This document shows, in pieces, positions 43,293-51,411 of a stretch of DNA of 64,000 bases (its first letter is position 1; every line of letters starts with the position of its first letter). The position numbers were made by a program, and so were the translations under genes. Origin of the DNA: Clostridiales bacterium (GTDB taxonomy: Bacteria > Bacillota > Clostridia > Oscillospirales > Oscillospiraceae); assembly GCA_004553545.1 (NCBI GenBank), contig SFLD01000004.1, forward strand, positions 1 through 64,000, given 5' to 3'. Below the pieces are notes generated by a model. It had not been told where the DNA came from. It was given only the letters and a program-made list of their open reading frames with translations, and ran no database searches.

Positions 43293-43802
43293 TTACTCAT
43301 TGGGATCGTTCTCTAAAAGCGTTGCAAGGATCGCCATCCGGGGGTCAAGCTCCTTTTTACAGGAGCAGGGACCGAGGTTCAGATCAGCCCCGCACCGGGG
43401 ACAGAGCCCCTTGCAATCTTGGGAACACAACACTTTCGTGTCCATTTCGAGGAGGAAGGCGGTCCGGGCCAGATCCTCCGCATCCACAAACTCGCCGTCC
43501 TCCAGCAGAACGATGTCGTCGTTGTCCTCGTTCTGCTTCTCCGTCGCCAGGACGCACTGCCAATCTACCGCCTTCTCCCGAAGGAAGGGCTTCGCGCAGC
43601 GGTCACAGACACAGTGAAAGGTGGTTTTCGCCTGGAGCGAAAGCTCCAGCACATCCAGACGGTTGCGGACGCTGCCGGTGACTTCTACCGGCTCCGCGAT
43701 GGGGCAGCTCCCGCCGAAATCCAGGTCGGAAAGATCCATGGAAAAGGCAAAGGGCAGCGCACCGCCAGGGGTGTTGATGATGGATCGAACGCTGAATCGC
43801 AT
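43293..43802 (-). CDS. DUF177 domain-containing protein (YceD family)
   Basis: 169 residues. YceD/DUF177 proteins are found beside rpmF in most bacteria and in plants help 23S rRNA accumulation, so a large-subunit assembly role is plausible. The middle contains the metal-like CVCDRCAKPF, and the C-terminus CSQDCKGLCPRCGADLNLG then PCSCKKELDPR, typical of the family. ATG 43802 (MRFSVRSIIN) has GAGGTG four bases upstream; the frame is open further up but unsupported. A near-perfect promoter stands just upstream. Confidence 0.94.
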   Translation of the reverse strand: MRFSVRSIINTPGGALPFAFSMDLSDLDFGGSCPIAEPVEVTGSVRNRLDVLELSLQAKTTFHCVCDRCAKPFLREKAVDWQCVLATEKQNEDNDDIVLLEDGEFVDAEDLARTAFLLEMDTKVLCSQDCKGLCPRCGADLNLGPCSCKKELDPRMAILATLLENDPNE

Positions 43803-43829
43803 AGTACACCTCGCAATGACACGGGTATT

Positions 43830-43858
43830 ATTATAGTAGGCAAATCCCCGCTTGTCAA
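43830..43858 (-). promoter_or_regulatory. Consensus SigA promoter of DUF177-rpmF
   Basis: Minus strand TTGACA (43853-43858), 17 bases, TATAAT (43830-43835): a full match to consensus, about 28 bases before the DUF177 start. Confidence 0.92.
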
Positions 43859-43876
43859 ACATTTTTTGAGATTTCC

Positions 43877-43905
43877 TTGCCAAAATTCCGCAGACCCGCT
43901 AAAAT
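43877..43905 (+). promoter_or_regulatory. SigA-type promoter of the RluA-family gene
   Basis: TTGCCA (43877-43882), 17 bases, TAAAAT (43900-43905), back to back with the DUF177-rpmF promoter. Confidence 0.7.
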
Positions 43906-43944
43906 AGGAGGCACAAGCACGGATCGGCAAGGAGGAAGACGCCC

Positions 43945-44910
43945 ATGCGGGAGTTCACCATCGGAAAAAACGACGCCGGACAGCGGCTGGACCGCTTCCT
44001 GGGGAAGGCCCTTCCCCTGCTGCCCCCGGCCCTGGCCCAGAAGTATATCCGCCTCAAGCGGGTGAAGGTCAACGGCAAGGGCTCCAAGCGGGATGTGCGG
44101 CTCCAGCAGGGGGATGTCCTCCAACTATACATCAATGACGAGTTCTTTGACCAGCCCACGGAGGAGAACCGCTTCCTCTCCATTTTTAAACCCAACCTTA
44201 CCATCGTCTACGAGGATGAGAACCTCCTTCTGGCGGACAAGCGCCAGGGCCTGGTCTGCCACGCCGACGAGACGGAGAAGGTCAACACCCTCATCAACCA
44301 CATCCAGGCCTACCTCTATCAGAAGAAGGAGTGGAACCCCCGCTGGGAGAATGCCTTCGCCCCCGCCCTCTGCAACCGCATCGACCGGAACACCGGCGGC
44401 ATCGTCATCGCCGCCAAGAACGCCGAGACCCTGCGCATCCTCAACGAAAAGATCCGGGACCACGAGATCGAGAAATCCTATCTCTGCGTCGCCCTGGGGC
44501 GGCCCAAGCCGCCGGAGGGCCGCATCGAGGGCTTTCTTTTGAAGGACGAGGCCAAAAAGCAGGTCTCCTTCTACCATAAGCCCATCCCCGGGGGGAAGAG
44601 CGCCGTGACCCTATACCGGACCCTTGAGAGCCGGAACGGCTTAAGCCTTGTGGAGTGCCGCCTTTTGACCGGCCGGACCCACCAGATCCGGGTCTCCCTG
44701 GCGGAGATCGGCTGCCCCCTGCTGGGGGACGGCAAGTATGGCCGGGGCGATGTGAACCGCAGGTACGGCGAGACCCGCCAGGCCCTCTACTCCTACAAGC
44801 TGCGCTTTGCCTTCCCCACCGACGCCGGGATGCTGAACTACCTCCGGGGGAAGGAATTCACTGTGGAGGATGTTCCCTTCCGGGAGAAATACTTCCTCCG
44901 GGAGAACTGA
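43945..44910 (+). CDS. RluA family 23S rRNA pseudouridine synthase
   Basis: Converts uridine to pseudouridine in rRNA (RluC/RluD type), 321 residues. An N-terminal S4 RNA-binding domain covers 1-65 (AGQRLDRFLGKAL, KYIRLKRVKVNGKG). The catalytic aspartate is near 147 in CNRIDRNTGGIVIAAK, and LLTGRTHQIRVSLAEIGCPL, diagnostic of the family, follows. The target uridines cannot be told from sequence. GGAGG lies nine bases before the ATG. It is followed 42 bases later by the histidine phosphatase gene. Confidence 0.95.
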   Translation: MREFTIGKNDAGQRLDRFLGKALPLLPPALAQKYIRLKRVKVNGKGSKRDVRLQQGDVLQLYINDEFFDQPTEENRFLSIFKPNLTIVYEDENLLLADKRQGLVCHADETEKVNTLINHIQAYLYQKKEWNPRWENAFAPALCNRIDRNTGGIVIAAKNAETLRILNEKIRDHEIEKSYLCVALGRPKPPEGRIEGFLLKDEAKKQVSFYHKPIPGGKSAVTLYRTLESRNGLSLVECRLLTGRTHQIRVSLAEIGCPLLGDGKYGRGDVNRRYGETRQALYSYKLRFAFPTDAGMLNYLRGKEFTVEDVPFREKYFLREN

Positions 44911-44952
44911 CCCTCACCATCTTGGCGGCCTCGCCGCCGGAAAGGAGCCCCT

Positions 44953-45540
44953 ATGAAACTCTACCTCATCCGTCACGGCCAGTCGGAGGGCAACGTCCGC
45001 CAGGTCTTCCACGGCCAGTTTGACTATCCCCTGACGGCCCAAGGCCGCCAGGAAGCCCTGCTCTGCGGGGAGAAGCTCCGGGATGTGCCTCTCACCCACT
45101 GCTACGCCAGCGACCTCCAGCGGGCCCGGGATACCGCCGCCCTGGCCCTCCAGGGCCGGGACGTGCCCATCGCCCTCCTCCCTGCCCTGCGGGAGCAGAA
45201 CGTGGGGGACATGGAGGGTCTCACCTGGGAGGAGATGGAACAGCTCCACCCAGAGCTGCTGGACGGCTTCCTCCACCGCTGGTTCGACACCACGCCTCCC
45301 GGCGGCGAATCCGGCCAGGAGATGGAAGGGCGGGTCTCCGCTGCCCTGGCTGAGATCCTGGCCAAGGACCAGGACGCCCTCATCGCCGCCCACTTCGGCA
45401 CTCTCTCCCTGGTGCTGCACATCCTGGGTCTTGCCCGGAAGGAGGAGCTTTTCACGAAGCCCTTCTTCATCCACCAGGGCTGCTACACTGCCATCGAGCT
45501 GCAAAACGGCCGGGCGACGCTCCTCTCCCTGAACGCCTGA
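44953..45540 (+). CDS. Histidine phosphatase family protein
   Basis: 195 residues of the phosphoglycerate-mutase-like superfamily. The phosphohistidine motif is LIRHGQSEGN with H8; the second histidine is in IAAHFGTLSLVLH, and ASDLQRARDTAALAL supplies the conserved arginine. Substrate unknown: relatives include GpmB-like and CobC phosphatases, and no cobalamin gene is near. It is cotranscribed with the pseudouridine synthase, and a strong terminator follows. Confidence 0.93.
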   Translation: MKLYLIRHGQSEGNVRQVFHGQFDYPLTAQGRQEALLCGEKLRDVPLTHCYASDLQRARDTAALALQGRDVPIALLPALREQNVGDMEGLTWEEMEQLHPELLDGFLHRWFDTTPPGGESGQEMEGRVSAALAEILAKDQDALIAAHFGTLSLVLHILGLARKEELFTKPFFIHQGCYTAIELQNGRATLLSLNA

Positions 45541-45567
45541 GATAAACGGTTAACTCGTCTTTTGCCC

Positions 45568-45605
45568 GTCTCCGCCCCGAAAATCCGGGGCGGAGACATT
45601 TTTTC
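45568..45605 (+). terminator. Rho-independent terminator of the rluA-phosphatase operon
   Basis: Perfect 12-base stem GTCTCCGCCCCG/CGGGGCGGAGAC with a six-base loop, then ATTTTTTC. Confidence 0.92.
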
Positions 45606-45657
45606 GGAAAAAGCGGGAAAAACTCTGGAAAAATCCCGGCAAAATCGCCCGGAATCC

Positions 45658-45686
45658 TTGACTTTTCCCCCGGGTTCCGATAACAT
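45658..45686 (+). promoter_or_regulatory. SigA-type promoter of the polyamine transport operon
   Basis: TTGACT (45658-45663), 17 bases, TAACAT (45681-45686), about 180 bases before potA, leaving a long leader. Confidence 0.65.
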
Positions 45687-45719
45687 TAGAAATTGCCGAA
45701 TTTCGACGGGAAAGTTACC

Positions 45720-45804
45720 CTCAGAGGGCAAAGCGCACTACGTCCCCCGGCGCGCTCCACTCCGCTGCCGGCGCGTATCGCCGTACTGCGTTTTGCCGTC
45801 TGAG
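45720..45804 (+). promoter_or_regulatory. Folded leader RNA before potA
   Basis: Arms 45720-45742 and 45782-45804 pair at 19 of 23 positions (CTCAGA with TCTGAG at the base), enclosing a GC-rich 39-base loop that holds the direct repeat CCGGCGCG twice. Further down, GGCCCC (near 45831) could pair with the GGGG of the potA ribosome site (45857-45864). It may be a cis-regulatory RNA; no known riboswitch class is recognised. Confidence 0.5.
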
Positions 45805-45868
45805 CGTCCCCCACGAAACAGAGAGAAGAGGCCCCAAAATACAATACTTATGAAATGGGGGAGGATAC

Positions 45869-47047
45869 ATGTCCAAAGAGTTGATTCGCCTGCGGGATAT
45901 CTGCATGGCATTCGACGACGAGCAGGTTCTCGATCACTTAAATCTCTATATCAATGATAAGGAATTCCTCACACTGTTAGGTCCCAGCGGCTGCGGCAAG
46001 ACCACGACGCTGCGGATCATCGGCGGCTTCACGACGCCCACCAGCGGCGACGTGCTCTTCGACGGTGTGAGGATCAATGACGTTCCGCCCTACCAGCGGC
46101 AGATCAACACCGTCTTCCAGAAGTACGCGCTCTTCCCGCACCTGAATGTCTTTGAGAACGTGGCCTTCGGCCTTCGGATGCAGAAGCGTCCGGACCCCAA
46201 CAACCCCAAAAAGACCATTAAGATCCCCGAAGAGGAGATCCGTGAGCGGGTGCTGGAGATGCTGGAGACCGTCAGCCTCAAGGGCTTTGAGCACCGGCGG
46301 CCGGACCAGCTCTCCGGCGGCCAGCAGCAGCGGGTGGCCATCGCCCGGGCCCTTGTGAACCGGCCCAAGGTGCTGCTTCTGGACGAGCCCCTGGGCGCTC
46401 TCGACCTGAAGCTCCGCAAGGACATGCAGATTGAGCTCAAGCGCATCCAGCAGCAGGTGGGCATCACCTTCATCTATGTCACCCACGACCAGGAGGAAGC
46501 CCTCTCCATGTCGGACACCATCGTCATCATGGACAAGGGCACCATCCAGCAGATCGGCACCCCGGAGGACATCTACAACGAGCCCAAGAACGCCTTCGTA
46601 GCGGACTTCATCGGCGAGTCCAACATCATCGACGGCACCATGCCCCGGGACAACGTGGTAAAGATGTATGGCCGGGAGTTCCCCTGCCTGGACGGGGGCT
46701 TCGCCCCCAACGAGCCGGTGGACGTGGTCATCCGGCCCGAGGATATCGACATCGTCCCCGTGGAGCAGGGCCAGCTCACCGGCACTGTCACCTCCGTCAC
46801 CTTCAAGGGGATGCAATACGACATCATCGTGGACTTCAAGGGCTTCAAGTGGCTCATCCAGACCACGGACCACTCCCCCAAGGATGCCCGCATCGGCATC
46901 AAGCTGGACCCCGACAGCATCCACGTGATGAAAAAGAGCCGTTACTCCGGTATGTTCGGTGACTACTCCTCCTTCTCCGAGGAGTACGACGAGCTGGACG
47001 ACGCCAGCCTGGGGCTGGATGAGGAGGAGAGCGGGGATGAAGAATAA
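45869..47047 (+). CDS. potA: Spermidine/putrescine ABC transporter ATP-binding protein PotA
   Basis: ATPase of the polyamine importer, 392 residues. Walker A is [14 protein letters not shown] near 38-51, the signature is [15 protein letters not shown], Walker B is [14 protein letters not shown] and the H-loop is [11 protein letters not shown]. The C-terminal TOBE/OB region ([32 protein letters not shown]) is followed by an acidic tail. The region EKRPD-like [20 protein letters not shown] forms a small insert before the signature. GGGGGAGG precedes the ATG. First of three coupled genes. Confidence 0.95.
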   Translation: MSKELIRLRDICMAFDDEQVLDHLNLYINDKEFLTLLGPSGCGKTTTLRIIGGFTTPTSGDVLFDGVRINDVPPYQRQINTVFQKYALFPHLNVFENVAFGLRMQKRPDPNNPKKTIKIPEEEIRERVLEMLETVSLKGFEHRRPDQLSGGQQQRVAIARALVNRPKVLLLDEPLGALDLKLRKDMQIELKRIQQQVGITFIYVTHDQEEALSMSDTIVIMDKGTIQQIGTPEDIYNEPKNAFVADFIGESNIIDGTMPRDNVVKMYGREFPCLDGGFAPNEPVDVVIRPEDIDIVPVEQGQLTGTVTSVTFKGMQYDIIVDFKGFKWLIQTTDHSPKDARIGIKLDPDSIHVMKKSRYSGMFGDYSSFSEEYDELDDASLGLDEEESGDEE

Positions 47048-47891
47048 GCTCTCTCGCTTCGCCGTCCCCTATGTCGTCTGGATGGCGATCTTTGTGGTGG
47101 CCCCCATCCTCATCATGGTGGTCTACGCCTTCTCCTCCGCCGAGGGCGGCTTCACCCTGGAAAATTTCTCCCAGATGGGCACCTATACCGCGGTCTTCAC
47201 CCGCTCTTTCAAGCTGGCCATCGTGGCGACGCTGATCTGCCTTCTCATCGGCTATCCCACAGCCTGCTTCATGAGCCGGGAGGGTCCCTCCTTCCAGCGG
47301 ATGGGCATGGTGCTCATCATGCTGCCCATGTGGATGAACTTCCTCCTGCGGACCTACTCCTGGATGACGATCCTGGAGAATCACGGCCTTTTGAACCAGC
47401 TCCTGGAGAAGATCGGCATCCTCGCCCTCTATAACCACATCACCGGGGCGAATCTGGAGTTCTTCCCCATGATGAACACCCCGGGCGCCGTGGTGCTGGG
47501 CATGGTCTATAACTACCTGCCCTTCATGATCCTGCCCATCTACTCCGTCATCATCAAGCTGGACCACTCCCTCATCGAGGCGGCCCGGGACCTGGGGGCG
47601 GACAGCGTCAGTGTCTTCCGCAAGGTGATCCTGCCCCTGAGCTTCCCCGGCGTGCTCTCCGGCATCACCATGGTCTTTGTGCCCTCCGTCTCCACCTTCG
47701 CCATCTCCCAGATGCTGGGCGGCGGAACGGAGCTGCTGCTGGGCGACCTCATTGAGCGGCAGTTTTTGGGCGGGTCCTACGATCCCCAGCTGGGGGCGGC
47801 CATCTCCCTTGTGATGATGGTCATCGTGGTGGTCTGCATGGTCATTATGAATCGCTTCGGTGAGGGCGAGGAACAGGCGGTGATGCTATGA
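47037..47891 (+). CDS. potB: Spermidine/putrescine ABC transporter permease PotB
   Basis: Membrane subunit, 284 residues, six helices. The coupling motif is [20 protein letters not shown] (EAA-x3-G-x9-I-x-LP), preceded by [19 protein letters not shown], conserved in PotB. ATG 47037 lies within the end of potA (11-base overlap) after GAGGAGGAG, so translation is coupled. Partner of PotA and of the PotC part of the next protein. Confidence 0.95.
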   Translation: MKNKLSRFAVPYVVWMAIFVVAPILIMVVYAFSSAEGGFTLENFSQMGTYTAVFTRSFKLAIVATLICLLIGYPTACFMSREGPSFQRMGMVLIMLPMWMNFLLRTYSWMTILENHGLLNQLLEKIGILALYNHITGANLEFFPMMNTPGAVVLGMVYNYLPFMILPIYSVIIKLDHSLIEAARDLGADSVSVFRKVILPLSFPGVLSGITMVFVPSVSTFAISQMLGGGTELLLGDLIERQFLGGSYDPQLGAAISLVMMVIVVVCMVIMNRFGEGEEQAVML

Positions 47892-49876
47892 GAAAGACCG
47901 CTTCCCCCCGTTTCGGCAGCCGCTTCCTCATTGGGCTGACCTTCCTCTTCCTCTACGCGCCCATCTTCATCCTCATCATTTTCTCCTTCAACGCGGGCGC
48001 CAGCTCCAGCGTCTGGAAGGGCTTCTCCCTCCACTGGTATGGGGAGCTCTTCCACAACCGCCTCATCATGCAGAGCATCTACACGACGCTCCTGGTCTCC
48101 CTCCTCGCCACCGTCGTGGCCACCTTTGCCGGGACCTTCGCCGCCATCGGCTTCCACGCCATGCGCCGCCGTCCCCGGCACATCCTGACCACGGTGAACA
48201 ACATCCCCATGATGAACGCGGATATCGTGACGGGCGTTTCCCTGTGCCTGCTCTTTGTGGCCTTCTTCGGCGGCTGGCACAGCTTCGCCGTGTGGGTCAA
48301 CAGCTGGCAGTCCCTCGTGGTCCTGCCGGAGCGGCTGACCATGGGCTTCGGCACCCTGCTCATCGCCCACATCTGCTTCAACATCCCCTACGTCATCCTT
48401 TCCGTGGGCCCCAAGCTCCGGCAGATGGACCGCAACCTCATTGACGCCGCCCAGGACCTGGGCTGCACCTGGATGCAGGCCTTCTGGAAGGTGGTCCTGC
48501 CGGAGATCAAGCCCGGCATCGTCTCCGGCGCCTTGACGGCCTTCACCATGAGCGTGGATGACTTCATCATCAGCTACTTCACGGCGGGCACCTCCTCCTC
48601 CACCCTGGCCATGACCATCTACGGCATGACGAAAAAGCGGGTGAGCCCCCAGATCAACGCCATCTCCACCCTGCTCTTCGTGACGGTGCTGCTGCTGCTG
48701 GCTCTCGTCAACTTCCGTGAGAACCGGGCCCAGAGCCGGAGCGACAAGCTCCGCCGGGGCGAGGCCGTTCCCCCCAAGCGGCAGCTGCCCCCTGTTCTCA
48801 AGCGGGTGGGCGCCGGTGCTCTGGCCGTGGCCCTCATCGCGGCGCTGGTGGTCACCGGCGCTTCCAGCCGCTCTGACCGGGTGGTGAACGTCTGCTCCTG
48901 GGGCGAGTATATCGACGAGGACCTCATCACGGAGTTCGAGGAGACCACCGGAATCCGGGTCAACTACCAGACGGCGGAGAGCAACGAGGCCCTCTACTCC
49001 CTCATCAACATGGGCGGGGCGGACTTCGACGTCATCGTCCCCTCGGACTACATGATCGGCCGTCTCATTGAGGAGGACATGCTGGCGGAGCTGAACTATG
49101 ACAACATCCCCAACTTCGACCTCATTGACGACCGCTTCAAGAACCTCTCCTACGACCCGGAGAACAAGTATACCGTCCCCTATACCTGGAGCACTCTCGG
49201 CATCATCTATAACCGGGACATGGTGGACGGCGAGATCACCAGCTGGAGCGCCATGTTCGATCCCCAGTACGCGGGCCAGGTCCTGATGATCAACAACTCC
49301 CGGGACGCCCTGGCCGCCGGACTTTTCTACCTGGGCTACGACGTGAACACCACCGACAAGGGCCAGATCCGGGAAGCCTTCGAGCTTTTGAAGAACGCCA
49401 AGGACCAGGGGGTCTATCAGGCCTTCGTCATGGACCAGGTCTTCCAGAAGATGGAGGGCGGGAACGCCGCCATCGCCATGTACTACGCCGGCGACTACCT
49501 GACCATGGTGGACAACAGCGACCAGGACCTGGCCTTCGTCATCCCGGAGGAGGGCTCCAACTGGTTCGTGGACGCCATGTGCGTCCTGAAGACCTCCCAG
49601 CACAAGGAGGAGGCCGAGGCCTGGATCAACTTCATCACCTCCACCTCCTCCAGCCTTGCCAACATGGACTATATCTGGTATGGCTCCCCCAACGTGGAAG
49701 CCATGGAGGAGTACCCCGCCTACTATGAGGAAGAGTACGAGGAGGAGCTGGACCAGGAGACCCTGGACATCATCCTCACCCCGCCGGAGATCCTGGACAA
49801 GTGCCAGATGTACGTCAACCAGCCCCAGGACACCCTGCGCTACTACAGCGAGCTCTGGACGGAGTTGGGCATCTGA
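47888..49876 (+). CDS. potC: PotC permease fused to PotD polyamine-binding protein
   Basis: 662 residues. Residues 1-280 are the PotC permease: six helices with the coupling motif DAAQDLGCTWMQAFWKVVLP. After a basic stretch (RRGEAVPPKRQLPPVLKR), a seventh helix near 307-325 (AGALAVALIAALVV) carries the chain out. From about 331 to the end is a PotD/F-type binding protein (VVNVCSWGEYIDEDLITEFE, FDVIVPSDYMIGRLIEEDML, YTVPYTWSTLGIIYN, MYYAGDYLTMV). There is no signal peptide or lipobox; the helix replaces the usual lipid anchor. The start overlaps the potB stop by four bases. A terminator follows. Confidence 0.95.
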   Translation: MRKTASPRFGSRFLIGLTFLFLYAPIFILIIFSFNAGASSSVWKGFSLHWYGELFHNRLIMQSIYTTLLVSLLATVVATFAGTFAAIGFHAMRRRPRHILTTVNNIPMMNADIVTGVSLCLLFVAFFGGWHSFAVWVNSWQSLVVLPERLTMGFGTLLIAHICFNIPYVILSVGPKLRQMDRNLIDAAQDLGCTWMQAFWKVVLPEIKPGIVSGALTAFTMSVDDFIISYFTAGTSSSTLAMTIYGMTKKRVSPQINAISTLLFVTVLLLLALVNFRENRAQSRSDKLRRGEAVPPKRQLPPVLKRVGAGALAVALIAALVVTGASSRSDRVVNVCSWGEYIDEDLITEFEETTGIRVNYQTAESNEALYSLINMGGADFDVIVPSDYMIGRLIEEDMLAELNYDNIPNFDLIDDRFKNLSYDPENKYTVPYTWSTLGIIYNRDMVDGEITSWSAMFDPQYAGQVLMINNSRDALAAGLFYLGYDVNTTDKGQIREAFELLKNAKDQGVYQAFVMDQVFQKMEGGNAAIAMYYAGDYLTMVDNSDQDLAFVIPEEGSNWFVDAMCVLKTSQHKEEAEAWINFITSTSSSLANMDYIWYGSPNVEAMEEYPAYYEEEYEEELDQETLDIILTPPEILDKCQMYVNQPQDTLRYYSELWTELGI

Positions 49877-49896
49877 CCCCCGCATTTCAGAAAGCC

Positions 49897-49940
49897 GGGA
49901 GCGGCGCGGCCATTCCGGCCCCGCCGCTCCCTTTCCTTTT
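49897..49940 (+). terminator. Rho-independent terminator of the pot operon
   Basis: Ten-base outer stem GGGAGCGGCG/CGCCGCTCCC with an inner GGCC/GGCC pairing, followed by TTTCCTTTTCC. Confidence 0.8.
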
Positions 49941-49969
49941 CCGATCAAACTTACAAGGAGGAAATCACT

Positions 49970-50365
49970 ATGATCCCTGTCGGCACCAAATTCGTCTGTG
50001 AGGAAGTCGTCACCCCCGAGCGCACCGCCGCCTCCGTGGGCTCCGGCCTGCTGCCAGTCTACGGCACCCCCTACATGCTGGCCCTGATGGAGAACGCCGC
50101 CCAGAGCGCCATTGCTCCCTTCCTGGAGGAAGGCCGCGGCAGCGTCGGCACCCATCTGGATGTCTTCCACAACGCTCCTACCCCCATCGGCATGACCGTC
50201 CACGCCGAGGCGGAGGTCCTCTCCGTCTCGGAGAACGGCAAGATGATCGACTTTGCCGTCCGCGCCTGGGATGACGCCGGTCCCATCGGCGAGGGCAAGC
50301 ATACCCGCGCTATCATCCACAATGAGCGCTTCCTGCAGAAGTGCAATTCCAAGCTGGAGAAGTGA
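49970..50365 (+). CDS. Hotdog-fold thioesterase, FlK-like
   Basis: 131 residues of the single-hotdog thioesterase type related to FlK. The presumed catalytic trio T33, E41 and H67 (VYGTPYM, LMENAA, DVFHNAP) has the same spacing as T42, E50 and H76 of Streptomyces FlK. Substrate unknown: the true FlK acts on fluoroacetyl-CoA, but clostridial relatives probably hydrolyse other short acyl-CoAs. AAGGAGG lies seven to eight bases before the ATG. It is preceded by the pot terminator and overlaps the start of the methyltransferase by four bases. Confidence 0.85.
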   Translation: MIPVGTKFVCEEVVTPERTAASVGSGLLPVYGTPYMLALMENAAQSAIAPFLEEGRGSVGTHLDVFHNAPTPIGMTVHAEAEVLSVSENGKMIDFAVRAWDDAGPIGEGKHTRAIIHNERFLQKCNSKLEK

Positions 50366-50841
50366 ATGCGAAAAAACGCAGCCGTGTGGCCCAGGCCGCC
50401 CGGCTGCTTTCTCCCCATCTCACGGGGCGGGATGTGCTGGAGATCGCCTGCGGCACGGCGGACTTCTCCCTGGCCGCGGCGGAGACCGCCCGCAGCGTCA
50501 CCGCCATCGACCTGGACGACTGCCGCCTCTCCCCCGCCGTGCGCTCCGGAGGATCCGTTTGCTTTCAGCGGATGGACGCCGCCGCGCTGAGCTTCCCGGA
50601 CGGGAGCTTCGATACCGCCGTGCTCTATAATGCCCTGGGCCACCTGACAGCCATCCTGCCGGCGGTGCTTTCGGAAGCCCTCCGGGTGCTGCGCCCCGGC
50701 GGCGCACTGATCGTCTGCTCCTCCTTCTCACTGGACAAGACCGCCATGGAGGAGCACTTTCTTCCCCTGCTCTCAGAGCGGGGGCTTCCCTTCTCCCGTC
50801 GGGAGGAGGGACCCTTCCGCATCCTGGGAATCTTCCGCTGA
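50362..50841 (+). CDS. Class I SAM-dependent methyltransferase
   Basis: 159 residues from GTG 50362, which overlaps the thioesterase stop (GTGA). The Rossmann motif I is VLEIACGTADFSLA, motif II is TAIDLDDCRLSP, and post-motif regions LSFPDGSFDTAVLYNALGHL and LRVLRPGGALIVC place it with methyltransferase-11-like proteins. The substrate is unknown. The start is uncertain: an in-frame GTG at 50341 would add seven residues, and neither has a well-placed ribosome site, so translation probably depends on coupling. Confidence 0.85.
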   Translation: MNAKKRSRVAQAARLLSPHLTGRDVLEIACGTADFSLAAAETARSVTAIDLDDCRLSPAVRSGGSVCFQRMDAAALSFPDGSFDTAVLYNALGHLTAILPAVLSEALRVLRPGGALIVCSSFSLDKTAMEEHFLPLLSERGLPFSRREEGPFRILGIFR

Positions 50842-50850
50842 TACTCTCGA

Positions 50851-50892
50851 AAAGGAAACGCCCTGCCGCTTTCAGCCGCAGGGCGTTCCTTT
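50851..50892. terminator. Bidirectional terminator between convergent operons
   Basis: Stem AAAGGA-ACGCCCTGC / GCAGGGCGT-CCTTT with one mismatch, with T-rich flanks on both strands. Confidence 0.8.
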
Positions 50893-51401
50893 CATTTCAC
50901 TGTGACGCGGATCTCTGCCTCCGTCTGCAGGACGGAGCGCTGGCCGTTTTCCGTGTCGTAATAGCTCACGAGGAAACTGCCGTCGTAGCCGCCGGGTTCC
51001 AGCCGCTCCGCCGCGCCGGGCAGGAGCTCCAGAGTATAGACTGCGGTCCCGGGTGGCAGCAGGCCGCTCTCCGCCAGCACCTCCCCCTGGATGAGCAGCT
51101 GGATCACCAGCCCCTGGTCCGAGCTGGCCGGGTCCACGAAGGCCAGAGAAACAGTCCCGCTCTCCCGATCGATCTCCGCTGTCGCCTGATAGCGGAGCGT
51201 CACGGAGCCGCCCTCCCCGCCAGGAATGCTGGTGTCCTCCTCATAGGGGACGGCGTTGGGGTCCTGCTCCGGCGCCCGGTCCGGCGGCAGATGCGCGTCC
51301 TTGGGGAGCAGCAGCGCGCCCACCGCGATGCCCAGCGCCAGAGCGCAGAGCACCGCCAGCACCGTCAGGAGATTCTTCCGGATGTTCTTCGGATCTTTCA
51401 T
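50892..51401 (-). CDS. Membrane-anchored hypothetical protein
   Basis: 169 residues. A basic N-terminus (MKDPKNIRKN) and one helix (about 11-32) are followed by an acidic Pro-rich linker and a beta-rich extracytoplasmic domain (SVTLRYQATAEIDRESGTVS, GYDGSFLVSYYDTENGQR). The domain seems to be a single Ig-like sandwich; no family is recognised. It lies ten bases after polC on the same strand and is the last gene of the pyrH-polC operon before a terminator. Confidence 0.75.
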   Translation of the reverse strand: MKDPKNIRKNLLTVLAVLCALALGIAVGALLLPKDAHLPPDRAPEQDPNAVPYEEDTSIPGGEGGSVTLRYQATAEIDRESGTVSLAFVDPASSDQGLVIQLLIQGEVLAESGLLPPGTAVYTLELLPGAAERLEPGGYDGSFLVSYYDTENGQRSVLQTEAEIRVTVK

Positions 51402-51411
51402 AGGTCCTCCT

